This document shows, one piece after another, positions 63,662-63,686 of a stretch of DNA of 63,686 nt. This stretch comes from an uncultured bacterium (lineage in GTDB: Bacteria; Bacillota; Clostridia; Peptostreptococcales; Anaerovoracaceae), in contig CAJMLH010000006.1 in assembly GCA_905214195.1 (NCBI GenBank), positions 1 through 63,686 on the forward strand, given 5' to 3'. The translations under genes were made by a program, and so were the position numbers. The notes below the pieces were generated by a model. The model did not search any database and was not told the DNA's origin. It saw nothing but the letters and a program-made list of their open reading frames with translations. How positions within the stretch are numbered: the stretch's first letter is position 1; each line of letters starts with the position of its first letter.

Positions 63662-63686
63662 TACCCTAGTCCCAATAACTAGGGTA
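63662..63686 (+). terminator. Hairpin at window edge
   Basis: TACCCTAGT (63662-63670) and ACTAGGGTA (63678-63686) are perfect 9-bp arms around a 7-nt loop. It lies ~70 bp past the small membrane-protein gene. The T run that would define a terminator falls outside the window. Confidence 0.4.

Noticed and set aside
1..63686. tRNA, rRNA or CRISPR arrays
   Set aside because: No TTCGAATC-type T-loops with cloverleaf context, no rRNA-like conserved blocks and no regularly spaced short repeats were seen on either strand. Reading by eye could miss an unusual tRNA.

Overview
This is a low-GC chromosomal segment from a strictly anaerobic, Gram-positive bacterium, most likely a member of the class Clostridia. 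The evidence is an oxygen-sensitive class III ribonucleotide reductase (nrdD/nrdG), a multi-cluster [FeFe] hydrogenase, three CWB2 wall-binding repeats on a secreted hydrolase, a PASTA-type Ser/Thr kinase, asnA, and the Firmicutes-type order priA-def-fmt-rsmB-prpC-prkC-rsgA-rpe. The genus cannot be fixed from the sequence alone. Almost every gene lies on the minus strand.

Layout. 1-10.4 kb: a sortase-anchored leucine-rich-repeat protein, a DAACS-type symporter, the nrdDG operon behind a readable promoter with two NrdR-box-like sites, an acetyltransferase, a PepD-like protein that has lost metal ligands, and a CNNM/CorC-type membrane protein. 10.7-21.2 kb: an accessory island of mostly very acidic proteins. 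Several match families found as immunity proteins in polymorphic-toxin systems: DUF4241, CbrC, DUF4274, an Imm17-like membrane protein, and one 1481-residue protein joining TPR, SUKH, SUFU, a DUF7832-like domain and DUF4253. No toxin gene is visible. 21.4-24.9 kb: a MATE transporter fused to a cytidylate-kinase-like domain behind two copies of an operator-like palindrome, then a DUF4268 protein. 25-28.5 kb: housekeeping genes (RlmD-type methyltransferase, tgt) and a PLP enzyme.

28.5-30.1 kb: a scar that I read as a gutted type I restriction-modification locus. It holds an intact HTH regulator, a ten-codon stub resembling an hsdM start, an intact self-inhibited Fic gene, and the last ~38 codons of an hsdR. 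30.1-33.3 kb: ruvC-ruvA-ruvB-queA. 33.4-33.9 kb: remains of an IS200/IS605 tnpA. 33.9-36.1 kb: argR-recN. 36.1-43.7 kb: one tight operon, comEC-holA-EamA-(GltD-like)-hydA, with a hydrogenase pair resembling the glutamate-synthase-linked (group A2) type and a palindrome filling its promoter spacer. 43.9-47 kb: a PBP1A-type penicillin-binding protein. 47.1-58.3 kb: the translation, envelope-signalling and repair operon queH-asnA-priA-def-fmt-peptidase-rsmB-prpC-prkC-rsgA-rpe. 58.3-63.7 kb: a TIGR01212-type radical SAM protein, an MgtC-like protein, the wall hydrolase, tdk and a small membrane protein.

The most unusual content is the toxin-less immunity island and its poly-immunity fusion. After that come the decayed restriction locus that kept only its Fic and regulator genes, the MATE-kinase fusion, and the PepD-like pseudoenzyme. 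All family names come from recognising motifs by eye. No database search was run.
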